Shown here piece after piece: positions 18,774-29,739 of a DNA stretch of 41,195 nucleotides. Numbering within the stretch: the first letter of the stretch is position 1; every line of letters begins with the position of its first letter. A program made the translations under genes and the position numbers. Below the pieces are notes generated by a model that saw only the letters and a list, made by a program, of their open reading frames with translations, was not told the DNA's origin and searched no databases. The stretch comes from Acanthamoeba lenticulata (taxonomy: Eukaryota > Discosea > Longamoebia > Acanthamoebidae), in contig NAVB01000580.1 in the NCBI GenBank assembly GCA_002179805.1, forward strand, positions 1 to 41,195. The letters are read 5' to 3'.

Positions 18774-18845
18774 GGAGGAGAAGGGTATCGATCCCTTTAC
18801 CTCTCGCATGCTAAGCGAGCGCTCTACCATCTGAGCTACACCCCC
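18774..18845 (-). tRNA. tRNA-Ala(AGC): tRNA-Ala (anticodon AGC)
   Basis: A 72-nt minus-strand cloverleaf runs from GGGGGTG at 18845 to the discriminator A at 18774. The D arm is GCTC...GAGC, the anticodon stem CTCGC/GCGAG holds the loop TTAGCAT (anticodon AGC, reading GCU), and the T arm is AAGGG/CCCTT. The acceptor stem contains G3-U70, the identity element of alanine tRNA, and a U6-U67 mismatch. A-box TAGCTCAGATGG and B-box GGATCGATACC are present. No intron. A Pol III T4 terminator (AAAA at 18758-18761 on +) lies inside the last codons of the convergent small gene. Confidence 0.95.
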
Positions 18846-18877
18846 GTTCTTCTGATAGGTAGGCGGCAATTAAATCT

Positions 18878-18896
18878 GTAATATATATATATATCT
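18878..18896. repeat. (AT)n microsatellite
   Basis: A short run of alternating A and T lies between the tRNA 5' end and the start of the propeller-protein gene, about 90 bp upstream of its ATG. It may be promoter-proximal AT-rich sequence. Confidence 0.6.
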
Positions 18897-18987
18897 CCGT
18901 TTTAACCCCGAAACTATTGCTTGCCTCATTTGGCTTCGTGGAACCGGCGGTCTTCGTGCGCCTTTCTTTTTTGCTGTGTTGTGGAAG

Positions 18988-20373
18988 ATGACGGTAGGCG
19001 CGTGGGTGGTGTTGAGCCTTGTGGCGACGTTAGTTCCTTTCGCCACTGCCCAAGAGGGAGTGACCGCGGTGACTCGCAATGCCCTGTGGACGTTTGATGC
19101 CCCACAACTTCAACCGAAGGTTATCGGCCTCGCCTCCAACCAAAGCTTGATCTCAGCCGCGTCAGGTGGTGCCGCCGGAGGGTTCGTCTGTATCAGCCAA
19201 GCTTCTACACTCAGCTACATGAACAGTACTTGGGTGCCTGGCACCGGCCTCGCCGGAGTCACACTCCTGGACGTGGCCTTTGTGCCTAACACGCACGTAC
19301 TGTTTTCCGCCCTTGTTTGCGTTCTTCTTGTGTGTTGATGGTTGGGAACAGCGTGTTCTAGCCCTGGCCGTACAACCCGGGACAGCCGCCGACACGGCCG
19401 CATTTGTTGCCTCCGAAGACTGCGGCGCGACGTGGAACGTCATTCAACTGGGCGATCTCACAGAAGTGGCCTTGGGTGCAATCGCCTTCTCGCGTTCGGG
19501 CTCCTACGTTGGCGTCGCTGGTACGCGCCACATCACCACATCGATGAGGCGAGCGGCAACTTATCCGCTCTCATGGCTGCAGCCATCGGTGGTCGCATCT
19601 ACAAGTCGAGCGCGAACGGCGTGGGCTGGACGAGTGTCTACGGCCCGTCCGTTCTCGAGACCTACACCAAAGTGGCCGTGCTGGACGCAAGCCTCGCGCT
19701 CGTCGCCGGCATGGGCCAGTTCGCTGCCGTCGGCCTCGTGTCGACCGACGATGCCACGACCTGGACAACGTTCAACCTGCCCACGTTCAGCCCGCTAAAT
19801 GCCGCCATCGCGGGCATCGTGCCGGTCGACGCACAGACCTGGGTGCTCATCACCACCGGAGGAGGGATCTTCCAAACAACGACAGCAGGAGCCAGCTGGA
19901 CGCGCACCCTCTCTTCGCTCGTAGTCTGGCACGACCTCACCTATGCAGCCGGTCGCCTCTTCGCTGTGGGCGCCGTTCAGTTCGAGTCTGACGTGGGAGT
20001 CTACGCCGAGTCATCGGACGGCGGCGCGACGTGGTCGCTCTCGCCCAACCAGGCCAACGTGTCCTTTATCCGTGTCGTATCAGGCGAGCCTGTCAACCCT
20101 CAGCCAACGCCCTCCGCATCGCCCACGTCCTCGCCTGTCTCGCCGTCCCCGAGCCCGTCGTCCTCGCCGTACCACACATGGTCACACAATCGCCATCGCC
20201 CTCATCTTCGCCCAAGGCCAAGTCGACCGACAGCGATGGTCACCTGGCGCTCGTGCTGGCTCAGCCTTGGGCTCGGCGGGGCCTTGGTCGCTCTCGTGGG
20301 CGGCGCCTTGCTGTTCTTCTACTGCAGAAGACGCAATAGCTATGAGGCCATCGTCAACTCTGAGGAAGCCTAG
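18988..20373 (+). CDS. Secreted/type I membrane protein with Ycf48/BNR-like beta-propeller
   Basis: Three exons (18988-19296, 19352-19520, 19583-20373) encode 422 aa. A signal peptide (WVVLSLVATLVPFATAQ) is followed by repeated blades ending in Asp-box-like motifs: SEDCGATWNV, STDDATTWTTF, TTTAGASWTRT and SSDGGATWSLS. These S-x-D-x-G-x-x-W repeats are typical of BNR/sortilin/Ycf48-type propellers. A Pro/Ser-rich stalk (PTPSASPTSSPVSPSPSPS) comes next. Then come a single transmembrane helix (LGLGGALVALVGGALLFF) and a short tail, CRRRNSYEAIVNSEEA, containing a tyrosine motif that could serve sorting. A surface or endosomal receptor is inferred; the ligand is unknown. An upstream in-frame GTG at 18976 is not needed. 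Confidence 0.75.
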
Positions 20374-20414
20374 TGAAGCACGGTAACAGCACAAAAAGAT
20401 CAATGCTTGCGCAT

Positions 20415-20844
20415 TCATTCACGTTCCCATTTTATGCCAATTCCAGTGTCCTCGTCGTCCAGTGCTTCGTCAAGGTTGATCACTTCCTCTAGTTCGACTT
20501 CGTTGTCGTCAGTGGAGCCTTCATGGGGAGAATCACGTTCTGCGAGCGGGGGCTAGTCCCTTGGGAACTACTCCTCAAGTGCCAGGGAGGAGTCGCGTAG
20601 CGGAGGTGGAGGCGGCATCCACACCACAAGACGACGCCCATGAGCAACCTGCATGACTTAATGAAGCTGAGTATCCATCACGAAGTGCGCATTAGGTGGA
20701 GAGAGAAACCTGGTGACGCAACCGCCACCCTGCCCCAGAAGGTAATGCTTCAACGGGTGCGTTTTCTTGATCTTGTAGTAGCATTCGTGCACGTTCCAGG
20801 TTCTCCTCTGACGGGGCTCGGGCCTCCCGCCCAGAAGCCGTCAT
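20415..20844 (-). CDS. Small acidic-tail protein of unknown function (about 97 aa)
   Basis: The minus-strand model has exons 20844-20710, 20648-20628 and 20552-20415. It begins MTASGREARAPSEENLERAR, continues LLQDQENAPVEALPSGAGW, and ends in an acidic stretch, EVELEEVINLDEALDDED, with a final GIGIKWERE. If the second intron is not removed, translation stops at LALEE instead, which would cut off the acidic tail. Codon composition of both outer exons looks coding. The start lies 175 bp from the divergent P450 start. I recognise no family. The middle exon and its donor (20627 or 20624) are uncertain. Confidence 0.45.
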
Positions 20845-21018
20845 AAAAGAAGGTGAGGCACTTAGGTTCATGCAGTCTGTGCGCTACTTCGTGAAGAGCC
20901 GCACGAAAGAAGGCGAAAACATGTCGACGTGGCACAAACGGAAACGCTTCCAGAAGTTTTCGGGGCACGCATAAGCGACTTAGCCTCAGCACGACGCGTA
21001 CGCACAACGTCTAACACG

Positions 21019-23249
21019 ATGCTGTTGTGGGCTCTTCTCGGGTTATGCTTACTCGGTCTTCTCTACCGCCACCACTGCAAGGTACAACTAGGAAGATGCC
21101 CGTTTCTGCTGGCCACAATTCACTATGTTTGTTTTGTGCCCTGTTTGCACGACAGAGGCGACTCGACATACCTGGTCCTTACCAGCTGCCCATCTTGTGT
21201 AACATAGTTGACACGCTTTTTCACAAGCAACGTCTTCACGACTACACGCTCGATGAAGTTTTAAAGGCACAGCAAAGCGAACTTTGGTGCTCGCTTGCGT
21301 AGCGCTAACAAACGCACAGTCCCCCAAGGGTTCCTTCCATTTCCTCGTGCCATTTGGTGGCGACTGCAGCGTCGTTGTAACTGATCCGCCTTCCGTTGAG
21401 TACATCTTAAAGACAAACTTTGAGGTGCGTTGGCTCTTTGTGGAAGACTTGCTTTGAGCTGACGACGTGTTGCGCTCAGAACTATGTCAAGGGTCCCTAC
21501 TTCAAGGAGAAGCTGCAAGACGTGCTTGGCGATGGCATCTTCAACATTGATGGGCAAGAGTGGAAAGATCAAAGGTGCCATTCGGCTTCTCAAGATGGTT
21601 GAGTTTCTTTTTGCGTTGACGGCCGTGATGCGTTATGCAGGCAAATCGCCAGTCACATGTTCAAGGTGAAGGAGCTCAAACATATGCGTGACATCTTTGA
21701 GCGCCATGGAAAAGAGGTTCTGCAAGTGCTGGACGCGCTGGCGGACACCGACAAACCGATTGATGTGGCAGACCTGTTCTTTAGGTACTTGCTTGGTTCG
21801 ACTTGCGTTCTGAACCGACAAGATTGTCACTTGCTCTATTGCAGGTACACGCTCGACTCCATCGGCGAGATCGCATTTGGCTTCAATGTGGATTCGATGC
21901 ACAAGGAATGCGCATTCTCACGTGCGTTTGATGCCGCCCAAGAAGCCTGCGTGAATCGCTTCCTCTTTCCCTTTTGGAAGGTACACGCTGCGCCCAACTA
22001 CTAACGAGTTCAGATCTAGAGAAGCGCTCACTTGGTAAATTACTGCAGCTCCTTCCGTCTGCGATGCACCGCCATGTGAAGGTCCTGAACGAATTCGCCG
22101 CTGAGGTAGCCCTCTTGCATCATGAACACTCTTAGCTGCCTGGTTGATCACTCATGCTGTTTTTGCAGCTTATTCAAGAGAGGAGGCAGCAACCAAACTT
22201 ACACACCCGCAACGACCTCTTGTCACGATACATGAGCATGGATGGTGGTATGGACCCACACCATCTTTGTTTTGCCTCTTTTGCGAGGTAAGCTGACTTG
22301 CTCGTGGTAACAGCTTCCTACAGCGACGCCTACCTCAGGGACATTGTCATGAACTTTATGATTGCGGGAAGGGACACGACCGCGCAGGTAAGTACCATCT
22401 CATTCCTGATGCCGAAGCTGAGCCGCTGAGAGTCCGGCTGGACCACCCGCAGACACTGTCTTGGATGTTCTACAATCTGGCGCGCAATGAGGACAAGCTG
22501 GCCGAACTGGTCAAAGAAGTGGACAGCTTCGAGACCCTTCCAGCTTATGATGATCTCAAGCACATGAAGTACCTGCTAGGTGCCATCAACGAGACCCTCA
22601 GGCACACAGCTCCTTCCACCAGGTTAGTTTCTGCAAGTCTGACTGGTCACAAACAGGTTGCACCCACCCGTACCAATTGACCCCAAGTATGTCCTCAAGG
22701 ACGACGTGTTGCCCAACGGCTACCAAGTGCCTGCCGGTGTACGTTCTTCTTTTGTCCCCCAATGCTAGGTTTGTATCTCTCAGACTGGGGGTTGTGTCAG
22801 TCAAATGTGGCGTGGTCGATGTACTGTATGGGACGCATGGAGAAGTACTGGCCTCGTCCTCTCGAGTTCTTGCCCGAGAGGTGGCTCGACCCGGAGAAGA
22901 ACAAGGACAGGCATCCCTACCTCTTCATCCCTTTCCAAGGTTTAGTCCCCTCCCCCCGTCACTACGACACAAGAGTTTACAGTCCTTTCATTACAAAGCT
23001 GGCCCGCGAACTTGCTTGGGTCAAAACATGGCCTACCTGGAGGCCAAGGTGATGACCTTCATGATCCTTAAGTCTTTCCGGTACGTGGCTGTTGGCTGTA
23101 TTTGGACCTGGAAGAAGGAAGAGTAATCGGGGGGGGGGGGGAAATGCAGGCTCACGCTGCACGATCCGACCAAGCCCGTGACCTATCGCCCATCCCTCAC
23201 GTTGCCCATCAAGGATGGCCTCCAGATGCTCGTATCCCGCCGACACTAA
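21019..23249 (+). CDS. Cytochrome P450 (CYP4/CYP86/CYP704-like clan)
   Basis: Fourteen exons join in phase to about 474 aa, from 21019-21081 to 23150-23249. It starts with a short ER anchor ([16 protein letters not shown]) and a proline hinge ([10 protein letters not shown]). The expected landmarks are all present. They are [16 protein letters not shown], the WKDQR C-helix, the I-helix oxygen-activation motif [10 protein letters not shown], the K-helix ETLR, and [10 protein letters not shown]. The heme loop is [14 protein letters not shown] with the axial Cys. The sequence style ([21 protein letters not shown]) fits fatty-acid hydroxylases of the CYP4/86/704 type. An omega-hydroxylase role is inferred from the family. 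The exon 2 donor (21258) is the least certain junction. The last intron holds a run of 13 G just upstream of its acceptor. Confidence 0.88.
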
Positions 23250-23546
23250 AACAGATGATCTTGTGTGCGCTCAGTTACTTTGTACATAAAGAGAAGCACT
23301 TCCTCCTCACAAACCATCTTCTGCTTCAGGCAATAGCACCTTCTTGGCGTCACCAGACATTCATCTTCCTTCTTTATGTGGGGGTCACCTGGTTCTAGTT
23401 TCGTAATTGGTCTTGTTTGTTTTTCTTTATTCTTTCCTTTTTTGTCTTTTCTTATTTTTGCATTCACAGAACGCCCAGGGCCTTCTTCCACTCCACTTCC
23501 CTCTCCGGCCCATAAAAGGCCGCAGAGCAAGAGGCTGCCAGAGGCA

Positions 23547-26500
23547 ATGGGTGACGAAGTACGCCAGGTCCTGTTACTTGTACGCACGACCAATCAGGCC
23601 GCCAGCAGGCTGACAGAGGAAGACGAGGGCGCCCTACTTACCAACCTCCGGGCCCTGGCCAAACTCTGTGCCAACACCAAAGGTTACACCCTAAGCAAGC
23701 TATTCATCTACTTTTGATTGCTGACTGTCACGGAGCAGGCTGGCAGGCGGATGCCACAGTCAAGACTGAGGCACTTTCGGTGCTGTCCACAGTCGTGCTC
23801 AGCCCGCACTACAGCACCCAAGTTAGAGCTCACGCCGCTGGCGTCGTCGGACTCGTTGTGAACTACGGTTCGTGCACGTCACATTCAGCTTTGGTTTTTC
23901 CAATGCTTATCCAACTCTGCTCTGGTTAGACAAAGGGACAACGTTGAGTGAGCAGCTGGCCGAGTGCCTGGTGGCAATGGTGGCCAGCGACCACCGCCAA
24001 ACACAGAAGAAAGCCCTCAAGGCCATTCACCACTCGCAATACAGTACCCCAACATCACTCGACTTGCCGTGTCGTGTCGTGCGTGTGTCGTGTTCTGCTA
24101 AGGCCGACACGCATACGTGGTGTGCAGTCAACTTGAAGAATAGGGACCTGCTTGTGAGCAAGGGCGTCATCGAGGTACTGGCCCGGTTCATCTGCAACAC
24201 GCCCCTCCTGGGGACGAATTGGATGCGGTTTCGCTGGGCGTGCGGTGCGCTCGGCCACGGCTTCGGGCACAACCCCGAATATCTCCACCGGATCGCCGCA
24301 TGCGACAACCTCCTCTTTACCTTGGTAGAGCTCTTGAAGGTGCGTTGCGGCCAAAACCAGTTGCTGTGGCTCTCGAATCCCACCCGGCGCGCTGACTCAC
24401 GTCGACACGTTGGGCAGGTGCGCTCGGCGAACTACGGCTATGCCAAGTGCAGCGTGTCCCTCTACTTCCAAGCCCTCTCACGCTCAGGTACGGCTTCGTC
24501 GCTCGATCGGTTCTCGTTCTCGGCCGAAGTCTCTGAGGCTGACCACCCTGACGTGTGTCTCTTGTCCCGAACCAGGCGAAGGAGCGCTGGTGATGGTGGA
24601 ACACAAGCTACCGCGCGTCATCACGACATTCATCGACTCTGCGCTCCATTCGCTCTTCTCTTCGCGGTTCCAGTTCGGAGCGCTCATGAACCTCTTGAAA
24701 CAAGGTCCTCCCAACCCCCTACACGAACCTCTTTATGGGCCATGCTTGCTGATGTGCACCTGCACGACGCGTCGTGTTATGTCGTGTGTGCCTTGGGGGA
24801 GCGGACAGACATCGCACTTCATGAGCTGATACACGAGCAAAGCCTGGTCACTGCGTGGCGGTACCTGCTCTACCACGCCAAGTACAACCCAGAACAGAAG
24901 GATCGGGTCGCCATGCTAAAGCTCTACGGGGAAGCCATCACAGTCCAACGCAACAAAGGTAATTACACCAATCATTTGCTCTGCCCACTGGCACCATCCG
25001 TGCCATCCTCATGACGGCACACACACGCACGACGCACAGTCAAGGTGCTGGCCAGGACCATCAGGGCACGCGGCTCGCTCTGCGAGCAAAGCCAGTTGGA
25101 CGTGCTGCTGGCCTTTGTTTTCATGTGCCCCAGCAAGGAGGAGAAGATCCAGGTGCTGCTCGACTGCTGCGGCATCGACGTCTTGTTCAAGGTGCGTGGG
25201 GCGCCTGAGCGCGAGCCACCTCGGTTGATCCTATGACAACGAGCCCAACCACGAACCCCTTCCTTCCTTCCTTGCAGGCCCTCAGCCATGGGAGCTCTGC
25301 CCTGAACGTTTTGACGGCGTTCAACCTCTTGCTTGGGGGTACCATGCCCGGCCCAATCCCTCCCAGGACACGAAGCTGTCCTTGATTGGCGGCCGTTTCT
25401 ACACGGATTGCTCACGGGTGTTCGTCGCACATACGCACACGCGCAGAAGCACAGATCTATGAGCAGTCGGAAGTGCCTCCGCCTACCTGGTCCTCACCTC
25501 TCCCAATCGTTGCCGTGATGCCGGCAGGCGTGCCACGCACCGCCACTACACCGCCCCTCGTGGTCGCCCTGCCCGTGGCGGCGACAACAACGACCGCCGC
25601 CGACCCGCGCGTACCGAAGCCCGTGCGTCGAGTCTTCACCCAGTCAGGCTGCTTCGCCCAGTGGCGAACCGACCAGGCGCTCCACGACGTCGCCTTCCGC
25701 TTCCCCGGCGAGGTGCGTCTCCTTTCCTTCCCCAGCCGCCTTGGCGCAAGCTCACCGCGTCGTGGCAGGGCGAGCAGGTCAAGATGACTGCGCACAAGGT
25801 GCTGCTGGCGGGCAAGTCGCCGGTGTTCAAGGCCATGTTCACGTCGGGCATGCGCGAGGCTCAGCGACACGGCGCAGATGGCGATGGCGACTCCGACGGG
25901 CTTCCGGTGGTGGTCATCCCCAACATCGCGTCGCGCACCTTTCAGCTGCTGCTCGACTTTTGCTACGGCGTTCACTTGCTCGAGCCCCCGACTCCCTTCG
26001 TGGCGGCCGCCAAACCTGAGGCCACGACGACGGCGCCTGATCCACAGAGGGACGCGGTCTTTAAGGCGCTGGACGGGACGGCCGCGTGGTTGAGTCGCGC
26101 GGGCGCGAGCTTGGACGAAGTCGCTGCGCTCCTGGCCGCTGCCGGCCAGTACGAGATCCTCGATCTCGAGGACGGGTGCGCCCGCTTCCTCGGTACGAAC
26201 TTCCTGCCTTCCGGCCCGCGTACGACACGTACCAACCACTCACTTGACGCACAATGTTGGAACGTTCCAGGTGCCAACGTGAGTGCTTTGAATGTGATCG
26301 ACATGCTGCGCCTCGGGCTGATGCACCGCTCGCCGCTCCTCGTGTTCCGCTGCTTCGAGTTTGTGCTGACCGAACCTTCCGTTGTGCTCGTCAAGCACGC
26401 CGTCACCACGACGACGACGATCACAAAGTCAGGCAAGGAGCCGGCCAAGAAGGATGAGGGCGGGGTCGATAACGAAGAAGAAGTTGATGAGAATGATGAA

Positions 26501-26791
26501 GGAGATGAGGTCGAGATGGAGATCGAGGGCAAGAGCCGCGACACCACCGCCACCGAGGACGCAGCACCAGCCGCGCAGCCGGTGATGATCCAGCCGACCA
26601 GGTGGGCGTGGCGCCCCAACGCCCGGCGGGTGCTCTTGGAGGACCAGGACTGCTATGTCATGCTGCGCGAGTTTGTGCTGCGCAGCATGGCCGGCGTCCC
26701 GCAGGTCGAGTTTGTGGTCGGCACTGATGGCGCGGTCGCTCCCGGCGTGAGCATTCACGCCAAGGACTCCAAGAACTGCGTCCTACAGTAA
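23547..26791 (+). CDS. Armadillo-type repeat protein with C-terminal BTB/POZ and BACK-like domain
   Basis: Twelve exons join in phase to 787 aa: 23547-23682, 23739-23867, 23930-24043, 24128-24339, 24418-24487, 24576-24704, 24809-24958, 25040-25191, 25278-25338, 25447-25712, 25769-26192, 26271-26791. The first ~400 residues are helical ARM/HEAT-like repeats (LRALAKLCANT; EALSVLSTVVLSPHYS; LLVSKGVIEVLARFI). A Pro/Ala/Thr linker leads to the BTB fold at roughly residues 455-560: DVAFRFPGE, VKMTAHKVLLAGKSPVFKAM, FQLLLDFCYG. A BACK-like helix set follows (VSALNVIDMLRLGLMHRSP), interrupted by a Thr/Glu/Asp insert. ARM plus BTB resembles plant ARIA-type proteins; BTB proteins commonly recruit substrates to cullin-3. 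A ubiquitin-adaptor role is inferred. Confidence 0.8.
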
Positions 26792-27165
26792 TTTCGTTCA
26801 TAAAACGCAGCACCATCGCCCACCACCACACTTGTTCACTTGCACCATGGCCATCGTTAGTGTGTTGTTCTGGATGTCCTTTGCTTTTGGGCCTGAAACA
26901 CAAAGAATGTTAAGGAGCCTCTTTTGCCTTTCCAGAAGCCTGGTGGTTCGTTCTTTATTGCTGGCCCGCACCACATGTCAGCGAAAAAGGAAGAGCGGCC
27001 CATAAAATGCTGGGTAAGGATCTCTTCGGTCGGGAGACAGGCTCATGGAGTCTGGTGCTACTTCGTAAACACAATCAAAGTCATGAGATACCCCGCACCA
27101 TCCGCTGTCCTGTCTCTTTTTTGCTTAAGGTTTGTTGTACAACTTTCGGCAATAGAGCGCCAACT
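26792..27165. other. Convergent intergenic region without a recognised gene
   Basis: These 374 bp lie between the stops of the ARM-BTB gene (+) and the disordered-protein gene (-). I see ATAAAA at 26800, a possible degenerate poly(A) signal. A short + frame from 27007 (LGKDLFGRETGSW...) overlaps the opposite gene's end and matches nothing I know. No RNA gene was found. Confidence 0.5.
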
Positions 27166-29739
27166 TTAATGATCCACACGTGTGGGCTGCTCCTTGTTGC
27201 TCCGCTTGCGGTGAGAAAGGGGCGAGGAGGACTGACCCCCTGATGCGCCTCGGGGAGACGCGACACTTGCGTTGTGTGTTGCGATTGCTTGGGCGCGCCA
27301 AGTCCATGCTCCTCCCGCCCCAGAAGCCGAACGGCGCAGCCTCTCGCTCCCGCCCTTTCCGCCCGGGTGTAGATGATGTGGTTGCGCCGCCGGTCGAGGC
27401 GAAGCCATGCCCTCGATGACGTCTCGGTTCCGGTTGCGCCTCGGCGAAAAGGATCGTGAGCGCAAGAGCTGGCTGCCCTGGTCGCGGCTCGCGCCTGGCT
27501 GACGATCCGCCACGAGAAGCGCCGCCGCTTCCCTCTTCCTCCTCTTGTCCAGCTTCCGACGTCGCGTACGCCTCCTCTGCTTGGCCTCTTCGGATTCGCT
27601 GCTATCGCTCCCGCTGTCGCTCCCGCTGTAGGCCAGCGACTCCTCGCTCTCGCCCTCGGAGGCCTGCGGATCCGGTTCCGGGCGGCCCTCTTGCGGGGCC
27701 GACCCGGCCGACTTGCCCAGCTTCTTGACGATGCTCCGGAAGCCCTCCACCACACGCGGCGTGAGCGCCCCGATGCGTGAGCCCATCCCCGTCACCGCGC
27801 CACTTCCCTCGCCTCCAGTTGCGCCGCTTTCCTTCTCCTTGTCTTTGTTGTTGCTGTTCTTTTGCTGCTGCTGCTGTTGGTGGTCCTCCGGCTGGGCGTG
27901 CTCGGTGCCTCGCTCGACGCTGCCCAGCGAAAGCGCGGGGATGGTGGGTTTCCGCCCGCCACCGGCTCCTGCCTGCAAAAGGTGGTCCTCGCCCGCAGCC
28001 GCCGCTGCGCCGCCTTCCGACCCGCTCGACGCTCGTAGTCGTCGTCGTTGACGCCAACTTCCCACGGGGCTCTGACGTTGTTGTTTGGACGACTTCTCGT
28101 CCTTCTTCTTCTCCTCCCCAGCGCCCAAGCCTCCTGGGCTCGACATGCTCCGCTTCGTGGCCGTCAGGTCCGCTTCGTCCTCGTCCTCTTCGGCTTCCTC
28201 GTCCTGGTCCTCGTCCACGCCGGTCGTGAGATGGTCAGGCATCTCCACTTGGCCCGCGTGGGGCGGGCCATGGTCCCCGCGCGGCGTGTTGCCGCGCTCG
28301 CGTCGGTACTCGGCGATGTACGGGTTGTCCTGCAGGCCTGAGTCGCTGAGGAGCGCCGGGTTGATGCCGTTCAGGCTGTCGCGCTTGATGCGGTTCTCGC
28401 CCTGCGACCCGAGCTTCCCGCCGGAGAGCACGCGCACGAGGCGCATGCCGGCGCTGTTGTTGCGGCCCCTCTGCGCCTTGGTGCGCTCCTTCCTGGCGCT
28501 CTCGAGGTCCTCTGGCCGCGGCGAGTCCCGGGAAGGCGCGAGCGGCGAGCCGGCCGAATAGGCCCGGGGCCGCTCCAGGGCCAGGCCCAGCGACCCGCCG
28601 CTTTTCAGGCCTCCCTCGGCGTCGTCGCCGCCGCGGTGTCGCGACACGGCCGCCGTGGTCAGCGATCGCTGGGACGCGGACTTGAGCTTGGCTCGCCACC
28701 TCTTCTGCTTCTGCGCAGGCTGAGCCACTGGCGTCGCCGCTTCGCCCGTGGCAACCGCCGTGGCCGAAGAGAGAGATGAAGACGACGACGATGATGACGA
28801 GGAGGAGGATGTTGAGGCCGCGGTGGGGGAGGTGAGGCTCGAGGTCGGCAAGGACGACACGATGGAAGATGTCGAGACTTCGAGTGACGTTTGCGTCGAC
28901 GCCGGCTGGCAAGAAGTGGAAGTAGAAGAGGAAGAGGCGGTTGATGGTCGGGGCGGTAGAGCCCCGGAGGCAAGGGGAGAGGTTCCGAGGGCGCGGGCCC
29001 GCCCAAGTCGCGGCACTTCGGCGGGAGCGCGGGGCTGCTTGCGCACCAGCGACGCCGACGACTTGAGGCCCAGCAGGCCCGACTGCGGCAAGCTCGCGCC
29101 GCTGCCGAGAAGAGCGACCGACCCGGATCCACTCTCGGACATGGACGACAACCGGAGGGCGCCACGGCCGAGCGCGAGAGAGTCGCGCTTCCGGTCGTGC
29201 ATGTCCTCCTCTCGGTGGACTTCCCCTTCGTCGTCCAGGAGAGTCACCTCGGCGCCCCACAGCACGCTCGCCCGACTCCCGCCGCCGCTGCCCTCCATGA
29301 CGTGCTGATGCTGCTGCTGCTGCGTGTGCTGGTCGGCAGAGTGCTGCTTGCGATGGAACTCATTGAGGGCGTTCAGGGCGTCGGCGCGCCGCTGGCGCTC
29401 GGCCTTCAGGCGGCTCTTCATCTGGGCGCGCTTCTTCAGCATCTCCTTCCGCTTCTCTCGCTCGCGCCACTCGCGTTTCATGGCCTCTTCGTTCTCGTCC
29501 ACCACCCAGGTCGGGTCAGGTTCGCCCCAGCCGTCGGTCGATTCTCCGTCCGACGTGGAGGAACCACACTCCGACGAAGAAGAATCGTCATCTTCGGCAC
29601 TTGACGAGGAGTCTGTTCCATCACCTCCTCCTTCGTCCACGGACAGGTAGAAGACATCTTCTCGTTCCTCTTTTTCAATCGCTGCTGCTCGGGTAAAGAC
29701 AAAGCGCGAGTACAAGAGGGAGCTCGTCGTTGCCAACAT
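27166..29739 (-). CDS. Long intrinsically disordered Ser/charged-rich protein (857 aa), function unknown
   Basis: A single 2574-bp minus-strand frame. Residues ~35-75 are a Ser/Asp/Glu tract; ~90-135 form a basic coiled coil (EAMKREWREREKRKEMLKKR). A short Gln/His run follows (TQQQQHQH). The remainder is Ser/Thr/Gly/Arg-rich with further acidic patches (DEDQDEEAEEDEDEAD) and repeated basic-Ser motifs such as SRSFSPRRNRNRD near the C-terminus. No folded domain is visible. Composition suggests a scaffold or RNA/cytoskeleton-associated phosphoprotein, but this is speculation. It is intronless like the CBS gene, unlike all other large genes here. The annotated ATG (29739) may not be the true start: the next Met is MKREWRER, and the region just upstream has a coding-like stretch on the opposite strand. 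Confidence 0.6.
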   Translation of the reverse strand: MLATTSSLLYSRFVFTRAAAIEKEEREDVFYLSVDEGGGDGTDSSSSAEDDDSSSSECGSSTSDGESTDGWGEPDPTWVVDENEEAMKREWREREKRKEMLKKRAQMKSRLKAERQRRADALNALNEFHRKQHSADQHTQQQQHQHVMEGSGGGSRASVLWGAEVTLLDDEGEVHREEDMHDRKRDSLALGRGALRLSSMSESGSGSVALLGSGASLPQSGLLGLKSSASLVRKQPRAPAEVPRLGRARALGTSPLASGALPPRPSTASSSSTSTSCQPASTQTSLEVSTSSIVSSLPTSSLTSPTAASTSSSSSSSSSSSSLSSATAVATGEAATPVAQPAQKQKRWRAKLKSASQRSLTTAAVSRHRGGDDAEGGLKSGGSLGLALERPRAYSAGSPLAPSRDSPRPEDLESARKERTKAQRGRNNSAGMRLVRVLSGGKLGSQGENRIKRDSLNGINPALLSDSGLQDNPYIAEYRRERGNTPRGDHGPPHAGQVEMPDHLTTGVDEDQDEEAEEDEDEADLTATKRSMSSPGGLGAGEEKKKDEKSSKQQRQSPVGSWRQRRRLRASSGSEGGAAAAAGEDHLLQAGAGGGRKPTIPALSLGSVERGTEHAQPEDHQQQQQQKNSNNKDKEKESGATGGEGSGAVTGMGSRIGALTPRVVEGFRSIVKKLGKSAGSAPQEGRPEPDPQASEGESEESLAYSGSDSGSDSSESEEAKQRRRTRRRKLDKRRKREAAALLVADRQPGASRDQGSQLLRSRSFSPRRNRNRDVIEGMASPRPAAQPHHLHPGGKGGSERLRRSASGAGGAWTWRAQAIATHNASVASPRGASGGQSSSPLSHRKRSNKEQPTRVDH

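Noticed and set aside
28748..29308. 186-aa acidic + strand frame (Asp/Glu runs)
   Set aside because: It is antisense to Ser codon runs in the longer minus-strand frame, and complementing TCx/GTC-rich sequence yields Asp/Glu tracts automatically.
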